Of a stretch of DNA of 64,000 nt, positions 42,111-50,801 are shown in pieces. The position numbers and the translations under genes are program-made. Each line of letters begins with the position of its first letter. Position 1 is the stretch's first letter. This DNA is from Lishizhenia tianjinensis (GTDB taxonomy: Bacteria > Bacteroidota > Bacteroidia > Flavobacteriales_D > Crocinitomicaceae). The notes beneath the pieces are model-generated. The model had not been told where the DNA came from and made no database searches. It saw nothing but the letters and a program-made list of their open reading frames with translations. The stretch is taken from positions 227,278 through 291,277 of the forward strand of contig NZ_FPAS01000004.1 in assembly GCF_900116425.1 (NCBI RefSeq), written 5' to 3'.

Positions 42111-45023
42111 ATGAAAAATTTATTATTCTTAGGTATCACATTTTGCTTGTTAACCTTAACGAGTTTTGCCCAAGAGAAAGGAACAATCCAAGGTAACGTT
42201 ACAGACGCTAGTACTGGAGAAGGGGTGCCTTTCGTTAAAGTTTCTCCTGTTGGATATTCTATAGGTGTGAACACTGGATTTGATGGAGAATACGTTTTAA
42301 GATTAAACCCAGGGACCTACACAATTAGCTTTACTGGATCGGCTGATCACGATGAGCATTCAGAAGAGGTAGTTGTTGAGGCTGGAAAAGTGGTAGACTT
42401 AAACGTAGCGCTTGTTCAACCCGAAGAGTTAAAAGAATTAAACGAGGTTCAAATTATTGCAACGCGTTTAAATGCTAACTCTATTGAAGCAGGTAATGCT
42501 AAAAAGGAGCAAGAAAAAGCAACAGTTGAGGTAATGACAGCTGAAGCTATCAAACAAACTCCAGTAAACAACGTTGCACAAGCCGTACAACAAATACCTG
42601 GTATTTCTGTTGTTGGTGGTAAAGATGTTTTCGTTAGAGGATTAGGAGATAGATACACAAAAACTGTATTGAACAGTATGTCTATCCCAGGTTTGGATCC
42701 AGACAAAAACTCTGTTCAAATGGACATCTTCCCTACTACGGTTGTAAGTAACATTACTGTATACAAAACGTTTACTCCTGACTTGCAAGGTGACTTCGCA
42801 GGAGGTGTAGTAAACATTGAAACAAAAGATTTACAAGAGAAAAAGACTTTCCAAGTAAAAGCTGGTTTGGGTTACAATACTCAAGCATCATTAAGAAATG
42901 ACTTCTTATTGTACCAAGGAGGTAAATTGGACTTCTTAGGATTTGATGATGGAACTCGTAAAATGCCTGTGAGTCCTTTCGTAAAATTCCCAGACCCTAC
43001 ACAAAACGACCCTAAGTTAACTGCTTTAACTTCTCAGTTTAGCGGAACTATGGCAGCTTCACAAATGTTCTCTGGTTTAAACCAAAACTATGGTTTAGTA
43101 TTAGGAAACAAAAGAGACAGCGTTTTTGGAAAAGAAAAATTGACTTACGGTTACAACTTGGTTGCGAACTACAGAAATAACTATGACTTCGTTGAGGAAG
43201 TTGTTTTCAACGAATACAGAAAAGACCAAGATTTAAGCATTAACGAAATTTACAGAGATAGAACATCTACTGGTTCTATGGGAGAGCACGAGGTAACTTG
43301 GTCAGCATTATTTGGTCAATCATTAAGAGTACAAAACGGTGCTACTTACACGTTGACAGCATTCCACACACAAAGTGCTTTATCTCAAGCTGCGCACTTA
43401 ATGCAAGAGAACTTTGAATCTAACCCAGGTTTATTAGAGAAAAATGGATTACAGTACACACAACGTTCTGTATCTAACTTAAACTTTGCAGCAAAACAAC
43501 GTGTAAACGACTGGAAATTGAACTGGAAAATTACACCAACTTACTCTTCTATTTCTGACCCAGACGTACGTTCTACAGCCTTAGAAGTTTTTGATGAAGA
43601 GGATGGATCTCGTATTTACGCTTTGAACCAAGCGGTAGGTGCTGAAATCAAAAGAACATTTAGATCTTTAACTGAATACAACCTTTCTGCTCGTTTTGAT
43701 GCTGAAAGAGATATTACTTTCCGCAAAGGAAAAGAAGATTCTATCGTCTCAACTTTGAAATTTGGAGCAATGAATACGTACAAAAACAGAACGTTTGACG
43801 TATACGATTACATCTTCTTGGTTGAAAATGCAAATGGATACAGTGGAAACCCTGATGACTACTTCAAACCAGAAAACATTTGGAGTGTTGAAACAGACAA
43901 AGGAACATACGCAAAAGGAGAGCGTGAATTAGCAAACTCTTTCCAAGCCGCACAAAACGTTGGAGCTTTATATGCAATGCAGGTGTTGCCTATCAACAAT
44001 AGATTAGAGTTTGTATACGGTGCAAGAGTTGAAAAAGCAGATAACTTCTACACAGGACAAAACTCTTCTAACACGATAACATACAACAACGAGCGCGTAT
44101 TGAATGAATTAAATGTATTACCCTCTTTAAATGTGAAATACAGACTTTCTAATCCTGACTCTACAAAAGTGAAAATGAACTTGAGAGCTGCAGTTTCTAA
44201 AACAGTTGCAAGACCTTCTTTCAAAGAAAAATCTATCTCTCAAATTTATGACCCTATTCAAGGTAGACGTTACAATGGTAACATCGACTTAGTACAGACA
44301 GACATCTACAATGCTGACGTGCGTTGGGAAGCTTACTTAGAGCACTCACAAGTATTCTCTGCAAGTGCATTCTACAAGAAGTTTATCAACCCTATAGAAG
44401 TTGTTTCTTTCGACGTTGCACCGAGTGAAATCAAACCAATCAACGCAGGTGAAGCAGACATCTTTGGATTTGAATTTGAGGTAAGACAAAGAATTACAGA
44501 CTTCAATGCGAAGCCAGGAGAAAACAAATCATTGTTCTTTGGATTAAACGCTACTTACGTAAACTCTAGAATTGACATGTCTAAAGTGTTAATTGACAAA
44601 GGAGACGAAACAGTAACTGAGCAACAAATAAGACAAGAGAATGCAAGAACAGGAGAAGTTATTGGACAATACAGAACAATGGCTGGACAGTCTCCTTACA
44701 TCATTAACTCTTACTTAAACTTTATGAACTCAGAAGCTGGTTTAGAAATGAACTTAAGCTACAACGTTCAAGGTAAGCGTTTATCAGTAGTAGGTATTGG
44801 TAGATTACCAAACGTATACGAGCAACCCTTCCACTCATTAAACTTGAAAGTATCTAAGTACTTTGGAGAAGATGACCAATGGAAAGCGAGCATCTCAGGA
44901 AGAAACTTGTTGAACCAAAAACGTCAAAGAATTTACGAATCTTACAAATCAGATTCACAGATTTACGATTCTTTCTACAGAGGTATGAGTTTCTCTGCAT
45001 CGATCACTTACAATCTGAAATAA
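42111..45023 (+). CDS. TonB-dependent outer membrane receptor
   Basis: 970 residues. Signal peptide to about residue 20 (SFAQ). A carboxypeptidase-regulatory-like domain follows (GTIQGNVTDASTGEGVPFVKV, 24-110), then a plug domain with TPVNNVAQAVQQIPGISVVGG and VFVRGLGDRYTKTVLN, and a 22-strand barrel ending SASITYNLK. It imports a ligand across the outer membrane with energy from TonB/ExbBD, which are not in the window. No SusD-like gene is next to it, so it is not a standard SusCD pair; the beta-helix lipoprotein may take that place. A PhoB-type regulator and shared promoter repeats suggest a phosphate or phosphorus-containing ligand, which is inference. Confidence 0.93.
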   Translation: MKNLLFLGITFCLLTLTSFAQEKGTIQGNVTDASTGEGVPFVKVSPVGYSIGVNTGFDGEYVLRLNPGTYTISFTGSADHDEHSEEVVVEAGKVVDLNVALVQPEELKELNEVQIIATRLNANSIEAGNAKKEQEKATVEVMTAEAIKQTPVNNVAQAVQQIPGISVVGGKDVFVRGLGDRYTKTVLNSMSIPGLDPDKNSVQMDIFPTTVVSNITVYKTFTPDLQGDFAGGVVNIETKDLQEKKTFQVKAGLGYNTQASLRNDFLLYQGGKLDFLGFDDGTRKMPVSPFVKFPDPTQNDPKLTALTSQFSGTMAASQMFSGLNQNYGLVLGNKRDSVFGKEKLTYGYNLVANYRNNYDFVEEVVFNEYRKDQDLSINEIYRDRTSTGSMGEHEVTWSALFGQSLRVQNGATYTLTAFHTQSALSQAAHLMQENFESNPGLLEKNGLQYTQRSVSNLNFAAKQRVNDWKLNWKITPTYSSISDPDVRSTALEVFDEEDGSRIYALNQAVGAEIKRTFRSLTEYNLSARFDAERDITFRKGKEDSIVSTLKFGAMNTYKNRTFDVYDYIFLVENANGYSGNPDDYFKPENIWSVETDKGTYAKGERELANSFQAAQNVGALYAMQVLPINNRLEFVYGARVEKADNFYTGQNSSNTITYNNERVLNELNVLPSLNVKYRLSNPDSTKVKMNLRAAVSKTVARPSFKEKSISQIYDPIQGRRYNGNIDLVQTDIYNADVRWEAYLEHSQVFSASAFYKKFINPIEVVSFDVAPSEIKPINAGEADIFGFEFEVRQRITDFNAKPGENKSLFFGLNATYVNSRIDMSKVLIDKGDETVTEQQIRQENARTGEVIGQYRTMAGQSPYIINSYLNFMNSEAGLEMNLSYNVQGKRLSVVGIGRLPNVYEQPFHSLNLKVSKYFGEDDQWKASISGRNLLNQKRQRIYESYKSDSQIYDSFYRGMSFSASITYNLK

Positions 45024-45067
45024 AAAATCAAAAAAGCTATCCGTTCAAATAGCGATATCTAAGAAGG

Positions 45068-45104
45068 GAAAACGCTGTCCATATCATTTGGGCAGCGTTT
45101 TCTT
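45068..45104 (+). terminator. Rho-independent terminator
   Basis: GAAAACGCTGTCC pairs with GGGCAGCGTTTTC, one mismatch, followed by TT-rich sequence. Confidence 0.8.
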
Positions 45105-45190
45105 AGTTTAAATCACTTATTAAAAGTTCAAGGCTGAAAACTGTAGCTTAGCTTAAAAAGGAATAAACATCTTTTAATTATATTCGTGCC

Positions 45191-46084
45191 ATGGCAAAAG
45201 ACATAGAAAAATACAATAAGCGAGGATTACAGACCAGTTACGTTTCTGTAATCGTTGGTATTTCTCTGGTCCTTTTCATGCTGGGTATGGTTATCGGTAC
45301 CTATTTATGGTTTGAAAACTTGCAAAATGCTTCTAAGGAGAATATAGAAATAGACCTCTTCTTTGACCCTTCTTTGAACAACTCTGATATTAAATTCATA
45401 GAGCAAGATTTAAAGAAGTTTGAACAAATTAAGGAAGCTTGGTTTGTTTCGCCAGACAGAGCCTTGGAGGTTTTTAATGATGGAAACTCTGAGGAAATTA
45501 ATGCCATAAAAGAAATCTACGAGGGTGAAAGTCCATTACCTCCATCCATCACTTTCCACCCTAAAGCGAGTATAGCTACACCAGAGGCGATAAAGACGCT
45601 AAAAGCTGAATTGTTGGCCGCTTATCCCAATAAGATTACAGAAATCAATTACAACGAGCAAGAATTAGAAAATGTAAACCTTGGTTTTTTAAAGGCCATT
45701 TATGTTTTCGCCATTTTGGCATTTTTGCTCATCATAGTTGCTTTTGCGATTATAAACAATACCATTCGTTTGTCTCTTTACAGTAAACGATTTACCATTA
45801 AAACCATGCAATTGGTGGGTGCAAAACCAAGATTTATTCGTCGCCCATTTTTATGGCATTCTATTTTACAAGGAGTAATTTCCGCGATATTAGGAATGGC
45901 CTTGTTAACGGGAGCCTTTTTTGTAATTGAAAGCTATTTCTTTAGTATAGATATAGACTATACAATAATGAATCTTGGAATTTTGTTTGGGTCACTACTC
46001 GCGCTCGGAAGCATCATTAGCATTTTATCTACTTGGTTTGCTCTTAACAAATATTTGCGCAAGAAACTCGACGATTTATATTAA
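45191..46084 (+). CDS. ftsX: Cell division protein FtsX
   Basis: Membrane partner of FtsE in the ABC-type complex that activates peptidoglycan hydrolases at the division site. 297 residues: helix 1 near 17-42 (YVSVIVGISLVLFMLGMVI), a periplasmic domain (45-165), then three helices near 168-190, 215-240 and 260-285. The cytoplasmic loop SLYSKRFTIKTMQLVGAKP is the FtsX hallmark. ftsE is not adjacent, as is common in Bacteroidetes. It heads a likely operon with a DUF3098 gene, uppP and truB. A -7-like TATATTCG (one mismatch) lies just before the ATG. Confidence 0.93.
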   Translation: MAKDIEKYNKRGLQTSYVSVIVGISLVLFMLGMVIGTYLWFENLQNASKENIEIDLFFDPSLNNSDIKFIEQDLKKFEQIKEAWFVSPDRALEVFNDGNSEEINAIKEIYEGESPLPPSITFHPKASIATPEAIKTLKAELLAAYPNKITEINYNEQELENVNLGFLKAIYVFAILAFLLIIVAFAIINNTIRLSLYSKRFTIKTMQLVGAKPRFIRRPFLWHSILQGVISAILGMALLTGAFFVIESYFFSIDIDYTIMNLGILFGSLLALGSIISILSTWFALNKYLRKKLDDLY

Positions 46085-46093
46085 TTTAGTACC

Positions 46094-46351
46094 ATGGAAT
46101 CAAAAGACAGTAACAACAGATTTGTTTTTGCCAAAGAAAACTACATCTACTTAATAGCAGGAATTGTTTTAAACATCATTGGTTTTACCCTTATGCAAGG
46201 TGGAGGAGCTGAAGATCCTAACGCTTTTAATGCAGAAGAACTTTTCTCTGAAGTTCGTTTAACGGTTGCTCCTATTTTGATTATTCTTGGATACGCCGTG
46301 ATCATCTGGGGGATAATGAAAAAACCTCGTAATTCAGGTTCTACAAAATAA
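46094..46351 (+). CDS. DUF3098 small membrane protein
   Basis: 85 residues with two membrane helices (YIYLIAGIVLNIIGFTLM and LTVAPILIILGYAVIIWGI), preceded by RFVFAKENY, which is the family's mark. It is found between ftsX and uppP in many Bacteroidetes genomes, as I recall. Function unknown; context suggests a role in envelope growth. 9 bp after ftsX. Confidence 0.88.
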   Translation: MESKDSNNRFVFAKENYIYLIAGIVLNIIGFTLMQGGGAEDPNAFNAEELFSEVRLTVAPILIILGYAVIIWGIMKKPRNSGSTK

Positions 46352-46363
46352 CATACTCCTTAC

Positions 46364-47176
46364 ATGGATATTTTAGATGCTATCATCCTTGGATTAATTC
46401 AAGGATTAACAGAATTTTTGCCCGTCTCTAGTAGTGGGCATATTTTTTTAGGTCAAGTAATGATGCAAAAGTTCTCAGAAGAACCTTTGTTATTTACCAT
46501 CGTTCTCCACTTGGCAACGGCTTTAAGTACGGTTGTTATTTTTTGGAAGGACATCATTTCTATCTTCAAAGGATTGTTTCAATTCAAGAACAACGCCGAA
46601 ACTAAATTCTCTTTATACATCGTTTTATCTATGATTCCTGCAGGAATTGTAGGCTTAACTTTAGATGATTTAATTGATTCTATCACCCAAAAAGACAACC
46701 AGTATTTTGGATTGATCATCGTTGGAGCCTGTTTACTTTTTACAGCTGCCCTACTCTATTTTACTGAAAAAAGTAAAACGCAAACCAAAGAAATCAATGC
46801 CAAGAATGCCTTTATTATAGGAGTAGCACAAGCTATAGCCGTTCTCCCGGGTATCTCTAGATCGGGTTCTACCATTGCAACCGGAATTTTATTAGGTGTG
46901 AATCGCGAAAAAATGGCGCGCTTCTCTTTCCTTATGGTTTTACCCCTTATTGTAGGTGCCATGTTAAAGAAAGGAAAAGATTACATTGATGCTGGCGGTG
47001 AAAACACTATAGAAACCTTACCACTTATCGTTGGATTTATAGTAGCTTTCTTTACAGGACTTGTTGCCTGTAAATGGATGATTGCTTTGGTGAAGAAAGC
47101 TAAATTGACTTCCTTTGCAATTTATTGTGCTGCAGCAGGTATTGTAGCCATTAGTTACTCTCTATTTTTCGTATAA
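46364..47176 (+). CDS. uppP: Undecaprenyl-diphosphatase
   Basis: Recycles undecaprenyl diphosphate to the monophosphate carrier used for peptidoglycan and other envelope polymers; also gives bacitracin resistance. 270 residues with about seven to eight membrane helices. The catalytic region has GLTEFLPVSSSGH (residues 14-26) and the second motif PGISRSGSTIATGILLGVNRE. It lies 12 bp after the DUF3098 gene, and its stop overlaps the truB start (TAATG). Confidence 0.95.
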   Translation: MDILDAIILGLIQGLTEFLPVSSSGHIFLGQVMMQKFSEEPLLFTIVLHLATALSTVVIFWKDIISIFKGLFQFKNNAETKFSLYIVLSMIPAGIVGLTLDDLIDSITQKDNQYFGLIIVGACLLFTAALLYFTEKSKTQTKEINAKNAFIIGVAQAIAVLPGISRSGSTIATGILLGVNREKMARFSFLMVLPLIVGAMLKKGKDYIDAGGENTIETLPLIVGFIVAFFTGLVACKWMIALVKKAKLTSFAIYCAAAGIVAISYSLFFV

Positions 47177-47877
47177 TGGATTTTAAAGCAGGTGAGGTTT
47201 TAATCGTAGACAAACCTTTAGAATGGACATCTTTTGATGTAGTGAATAAACTACGTTGGAAGTTGCGTAAAAAATACGACCAGAAAAAATTTAAGGTTGG
47301 TCATGCTGGAACTTTAGATCCACTAGCTTCTGGACTTTTGATTATTTGTACAGGAAAAGCCACGAAGATGAGTCAGGAACTCATGGCGGAAGACAAGACC
47401 TACACCGGTACTATTCTTTTAGGAAAAACCACACCAAGTTTCGACTTAGAAACAGAATACGATCAAGAATTCCCAACAGATCATATCACTCCAGAGCTTT
47501 TAGAAGAAGTAAGACAAAGTTTTATTGGAGAGCAATTGCAAACACCTCCTGTATTCTCAGCGAAGAAAATAGATGGAAAACGCGCCTATGAAAGTGCTCG
47601 AAAAGGGGTAGAAATTGAGATGCGTAAGAACTTAATCAACATCACCTCTTTTACCATAGATAGTAGTAGGTTCCCCGAAATAGATTTTGAAGTTTCTTGT
47701 TCAAAAGGAACCTATATTAGATCTATTGCTAGTGATTTTGGAAAAAAATTAGAAAGCGGAGGAACTTTAACGGCATTGCGTCGTACAAAATCTGGAGACT
47801 TCACAATTGACACGGCCAAGACAGTTGATGAATGGCTTGAAATTATTGAAGAAACAGAAGTATCTGCTACAGAATAA
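47176..47877 (+). CDS. truB: tRNA pseudouridine(55) synthase
   Basis: Makes pseudouridine at position 55 in the T loop of tRNAs. 233 residues. The catalytic Asp is in HAGTLDPLASGLL near residues 40-52; the family motifs KTYTGTILLG, QTPPVFSAKKIDGKRAYE and CSKGTYIRSIA are complete. The short form, without the C-terminal PUA domain of E. coli TruB, is usual in this phylum. It starts within the uppP stop codon and is probably translationally coupled to it. Confidence 0.95.
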   Translation: MDFKAGEVLIVDKPLEWTSFDVVNKLRWKLRKKYDQKKFKVGHAGTLDPLASGLLIICTGKATKMSQELMAEDKTYTGTILLGKTTPSFDLETEYDQEFPTDHITPELLEEVRQSFIGEQLQTPPVFSAKKIDGKRAYESARKGVEIEMRKNLINITSFTIDSSRFPEIDFEVSCSKGTYIRSIASDFGKKLESGGTLTALRRTKSGDFTIDTAKTVDEWLEIIEETEVSATE

Positions 47878-47883
47878 ATTTAT

Positions 47884-48055
47884 TAACTTTGTAGCCCTCT
47901 TTGCGGAAGAAAAAGGACCATAAATTATTATTTATCACTGCATTACTCCTCAAAACAGTAAGTTTTGTGTTAAATAAGAACTGTGCCTAGCGCGGGAGAA
48001 AACGCAAGTATTTTTAATTATCGCACCGTAATGCGAGTAAAAATTAGTTTAACAC
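47884..48055 (+). promoter_or_regulatory. Promoter and long leader of queA
   Basis: TAACTTTG (47884-47891) is an exact -7 match just after the truB stop, giving a leader of about 158 nt. Near its end TTTTTA and TCGCA pair with TGCGA and TAAAAA (roughly 48012-48043), a stem-loop 12 bp before the queA ATG. An alternative GC-rich element GCGCGGGAGAAAACGC lies just upstream. I do not recognise a known riboswitch. Confidence 0.45.
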
Positions 48056-49105
48056 ATGAAATTATCAGAGTTCAATTTTGAATTGCCAGAAGAATTAATT
48101 GCTGAATACCCTAGCAAAAACAGAGATGAGTCGCGCCTTATGGTTGTGCACAGAGATACTGGTAAAATAGAACACAAGCTTTTCAAAGACGTAATTGACT
48201 ACTTCGATGAAGGAGATGTAATGATAAGAAACAACACCAAAGTATTTCCTGCTCGTATGTACGGAAATAAAGAAAAAACAGGTGCGAAGATTGAAGTTTT
48301 CTTATTGAGAGAATTGAACAGAGAGAGCTTGTTGTGGGATGTATTGGTTGACCCAGCAAGAAAAATTAGAATTGGAAACAAACTTTACTTTGGAGATGAT
48401 GAATCTTTAGTAGCAGAGGTAATAGACAATACTACATCTAGAGGTAGAACTTTACGTTTCTTATTTGACGGTACTTACGAAGAATTTAAAGCAAAGATTA
48501 CTGAATTAGGAGAAACGCCACTTCCAAAATACATCAAAAGAGAAGTTGAGGAAGAGGATGAAGAAAGATACCAAACTATATATGCTTCTGAAGAAGGAGC
48601 TGTAGCAGCACCAACTGCAGGTCTACACTTTTCTAAAAACTTATTGAAGCGTTTAGAAATCAAAGGAATTGATTTTGCTGAAATCACACTTCACGTTGGT
48701 TTGGGAACATTTAGACCCGTTGAAGTTGAAGATTTAACAAAACACAAAATGGATTCTGAGCAAGTTACCATTACACAGAAATGTGCTGATAAGGTTAACG
48801 AAGCGAAGAAGAACAAGAAGAAAGTTATAGCGATTGGAACCACGTCTATGCGTGCAATTGAATCTTCTGTTTCTACAGAGAATTTATTGAAGCCTTTCGA
48901 TGGTTGGACCAACAAATTTATCTTCCCTCCATACGACTTCAGCATTGCTGATGCCATGATTACAAACTTGCACACACCTTCTTCAACTTTATTGATGATG
49001 GTTTCTGCTTACATGGGTCATGACTTGATGATGGAAGCTTACCAGGAAGCAATCAAAGAAAAATACAAATTCTACTCTTACGGAGATGCAATGTTAATCT
49101 TGTAA
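48056..49105 (+). CDS. queA: S-adenosylmethionine:tRNA ribosyltransferase-isomerase
   Basis: Transfers and rearranges the ribosyl group of SAM onto 7-aminomethyl-7-deazaguanine in tRNA to give epoxyqueuosine, the substrate of QueG. 349 residues. Family motifs: [23 protein letters not shown] at the start, [25 protein letters not shown] (TPLPKYIKR), [32 protein letters not shown] and [18 protein letters not shown]. All are intact. Terminator follows. Both late steps of queuosine synthesis (queA and queG) are thus in the window, 46 kb apart. Confidence 0.97.
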   Translation: MKLSEFNFELPEELIAEYPSKNRDESRLMVVHRDTGKIEHKLFKDVIDYFDEGDVMIRNNTKVFPARMYGNKEKTGAKIEVFLLRELNRESLLWDVLVDPARKIRIGNKLYFGDDESLVAEVIDNTTSRGRTLRFLFDGTYEEFKAKITELGETPLPKYIKREVEEEDEERYQTIYASEEGAVAAPTAGLHFSKNLLKRLEIKGIDFAEITLHVGLGTFRPVEVEDLTKHKMDSEQVTITQKCADKVNEAKKNKKKVIAIGTTSMRAIESSVSTENLLKPFDGWTNKFIFPPYDFSIADAMITNLHTPSSTLLMMVSAYMGHDLMMEAYQEAIKEKYKFYSYGDAMLIL

Positions 49106-49119
49106 GAAAGTTCATACAT

Positions 49120-49152
49120 TAAAAAGGCGGTCTAGTTTAGTCCGCCTTTTAT
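49120..49152 (+). terminator. Rho-independent terminator
   Basis: AAAAGGCGGTCTA and TAGTCCGCCTTTT pair with one mismatch around GTTT. The A and T tracts allow use in both directions (queA and the convergent lipoprotein gene). Confidence 0.88.
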
Positions 49153-49166
49153 ATTTTATGTTTACG

Positions 49167-49778
49167 CTAAGCTCCAATTGTGGAAGCAATAATTGTTACA
49201 ATAACGGCAACCCCTAAAACCGCAACATTAGTAATACCACTTCTCCTCGCATTACTTTCAGCCTCTTTTCTATTCTTTCTTTCCGTTTTCACATAGGCAA
49301 TATGTGAAGCTATGCTATCATTATTTGGTTGAAAATTGGAGGGATCCATTACTACTGCTAACCCTTTCATGTATTGTCTAATTTCTCGCTTTCTATTTAC
49401 TCTAAACTCTCGGTTATCCAGTAAGGTATCTACAAGTAATCGTCTGTTATCAACTTCAAAAAAATCCTGTCCGAATTCCACATTAACCAAGGCATTCGCC
49501 CCTAATTTATGGGCTTCGTATTTCAGGTTGTTCACCAGCTGCTCTTCGGAGAACCAATCACTTCCTATCAGCTCTATGTAAGCCACTTTATTATAATCTG
49601 GGACCTCTTCTTCCGCTAAGAAATAAAGTGGAATTTCAACATTATTAGGAAGTACCTGCTCTTGCTTTGCAACTACAAGAATATTTTTCTCTACAGGTGC
49701 GGGAGCTAAACGATCGGGATTGACACAAGCACTTAAGGAAACGATGGCTATTACGCTCAAGGTGGTAAATATTTTCAT
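49167..49778 (-). CDS. Lipoprotein of unknown function with C-terminal membrane helix
   Basis: 203 residues. Lipobox SLSAC (Cys near 18). A domain with YNKVAYIELIGSD and YEAHKLGANALVNVEFG recalls the YbjQ/DUF4156-type pattern, in which a Gly-Ala-Asn turn precedes a strand. A basic segment (KTERKNRKEAESNARR) and a hydrophobic C-terminal helix (VAVLGVAVIVTIIASTIG) follow; lipid anchor plus C-terminal helix is unusual. The gene is monocistronic. I do not recognise the family. Confidence 0.7.
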   Translation of the reverse strand: MKIFTTLSVIAIVSLSACVNPDRLAPAPVEKNILVVAKQEQVLPNNVEIPLYFLAEEEVPDYNKVAYIELIGSDWFSEEQLVNNLKYEAHKLGANALVNVEFGQDFFEVDNRRLLVDTLLDNREFRVNRKREIRQYMKGLAVVMDPSNFQPNNDSIASHIAYVKTERKNRKEAESNARRSGITNVAVLGVAVIVTIIASTIGA

Positions 49779-49857
49779 TCTATTACTATAAGGGTGATGA
49801 TTTAAAAGTAATCAATGCTTTACATCTATGCAACTCAAGTTCAGCGTTTAAAACTTT

Positions 49858-49926
49858 CACTTAGGGATAGGAGGGGCAGCTCCCCAACCTTCTTGGGGAC
49901 TATACCGGATAGCCCGACCCCAATTT
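49858..49926 (-). repeat. Structured intergenic repeat, copy 2 (short)
   Basis: On the minus strand GGTCGGGCTATCCGG and GTATAGTCC match the left half of the other copies, and GCTGCCCCTCCTATCCCTAA matches the right half. The centre is short and contains a TCCCC/GGGGA stem. It ends about 70 bp before the NYN gene. Confidence 0.65.
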
Positions 49927-49996
49927 TTCATTGGGGGAAGTGCCAAAAAAAACTTACTCCCAAAATCTTATTATCTTTAGAGGAGACCAAAAAACT

Positions 49997-50716
49997 ATGA
50001 GAAAAGAAATCAAACTTGCCGTCTTAATCGATGGCGATAATATACCTTCAAAATACATCAAGGAGATGATGGAGGAAATTTCAAAATACGGTTCTCCGAC
50101 GGTGAAAAGAATTTATGGAGATTGGACCAAGCCTCAGCTTTCTAAATGGAAAAATGTGCTGTTAGAAAATGCGATTAACCCCATACAGCAATACAGTTAC
50201 ACGCAAGGGAAAAACGCTACGGATTCGGCCATGATCATAGATGCCATGGACATACTTTATTCGGAAAAAGTGGATGGATTTTGCATTGCCTCTTCAGATT
50301 CCGACTTCACCAAATTAGCCACTCGTTTGCGAGAAGCCGGTTTATTGGTTTACGGTATTGGAGAGAAGAAGACCCCTGAACCCTTTATTGTTGCCTGCGA
50401 CAAATTCATTTACTTAGAAATCCTACACAAGGAAGAGGATGACAGTACGAATAAATCCAAACCAAACATCGATAAAATTACACCGAAAGTGATGCGCTTG
50501 TTGAAGACTACGGTAGCTGACACGGCAGATGATGATGGCTGGGCATTTATGGGAGATGTAGGAAGTTTGTTGTTGAAAAAGCAATCGAATTTTGACCCTA
50601 GGAATTTTGGGTATGAGAAGTTGACGCCTTTGTTTGAGGGAGTGAAAGGTTTTGAGATTGAGAGGAGGGTGCAGGAGAATAGTAGGTTTAAGTTGGTTTA
50701 TGTGAAAAACAAATAA
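49997..50716 (+). CDS. NYN-domain protein with C-terminal OST-HTH/LOTUS domain
   Basis: 239 residues, cytoplasmic. The NYN (PIN-like) nuclease fold has LAVLIDGDNI at the start, KRIYGDW, KNATDSAMIIDAMD in the middle and CIASSDSDFTKLATRLR; the four acidic residues of the active site appear present. A winged OST-HTH/LOTUS domain follows (about 155-235; DDGWAFMGDVGSLLLKKQ, FDPRNFGYEKL), which in other proteins binds RNA. It is likely an RNase or RNA-binding regulator. ATG at 49997 is chosen; an upstream TTG at 49931 would reach into the intergenic repeat. Its stop lies 4 bp before the IS. Confidence 0.88.
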   Translation: MRKEIKLAVLIDGDNIPSKYIKEMMEEISKYGSPTVKRIYGDWTKPQLSKWKNVLLENAINPIQQYSYTQGKNATDSAMIIDAMDILYSEKVDGFCIASSDSDFTKLATRLREAGLLVYGIGEKKTPEPFIVACDKFIYLEILHKEEDDSTNKSKPNIDKITPKVMRLLKTTVADTADDDGWAFMGDVGSLLLKKQSNFDPRNFGYEKLTPLFEGVKGFEIERRVQENSRFKLVYVKNK

Positions 50717-50720
50717 ATCA

Positions 50721-50744
50721 TTGATTCACCGCAATTCTGCCAAA
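50721..50744 (+). repeat. Left terminal inverted repeat of the IS
   Basis: TTGATTCACCGC followed by AATTCTGCCAAA. Pairs with 51631-51654 with one mismatch. Confidence 0.85.
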
Positions 50745-50801
50745 TTTTTGGATAAGGGCGAAATTCTTCATAACTTCTGGTTGTAATCAACCTAAAATAT
50801 T

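Noticed and set aside
47892..48055. preQ1 riboswitch in front of queA
   Set aside because: The conserved preQ1-I and preQ1-II core sequences are not present. Only a generic stem-loop is visible, so no riboswitch is called.
49815..50000. 61-codon frame upstream of the NYN gene
   Set aside because: It covers the intergenic repeat copy 2 and has no protein-like character.
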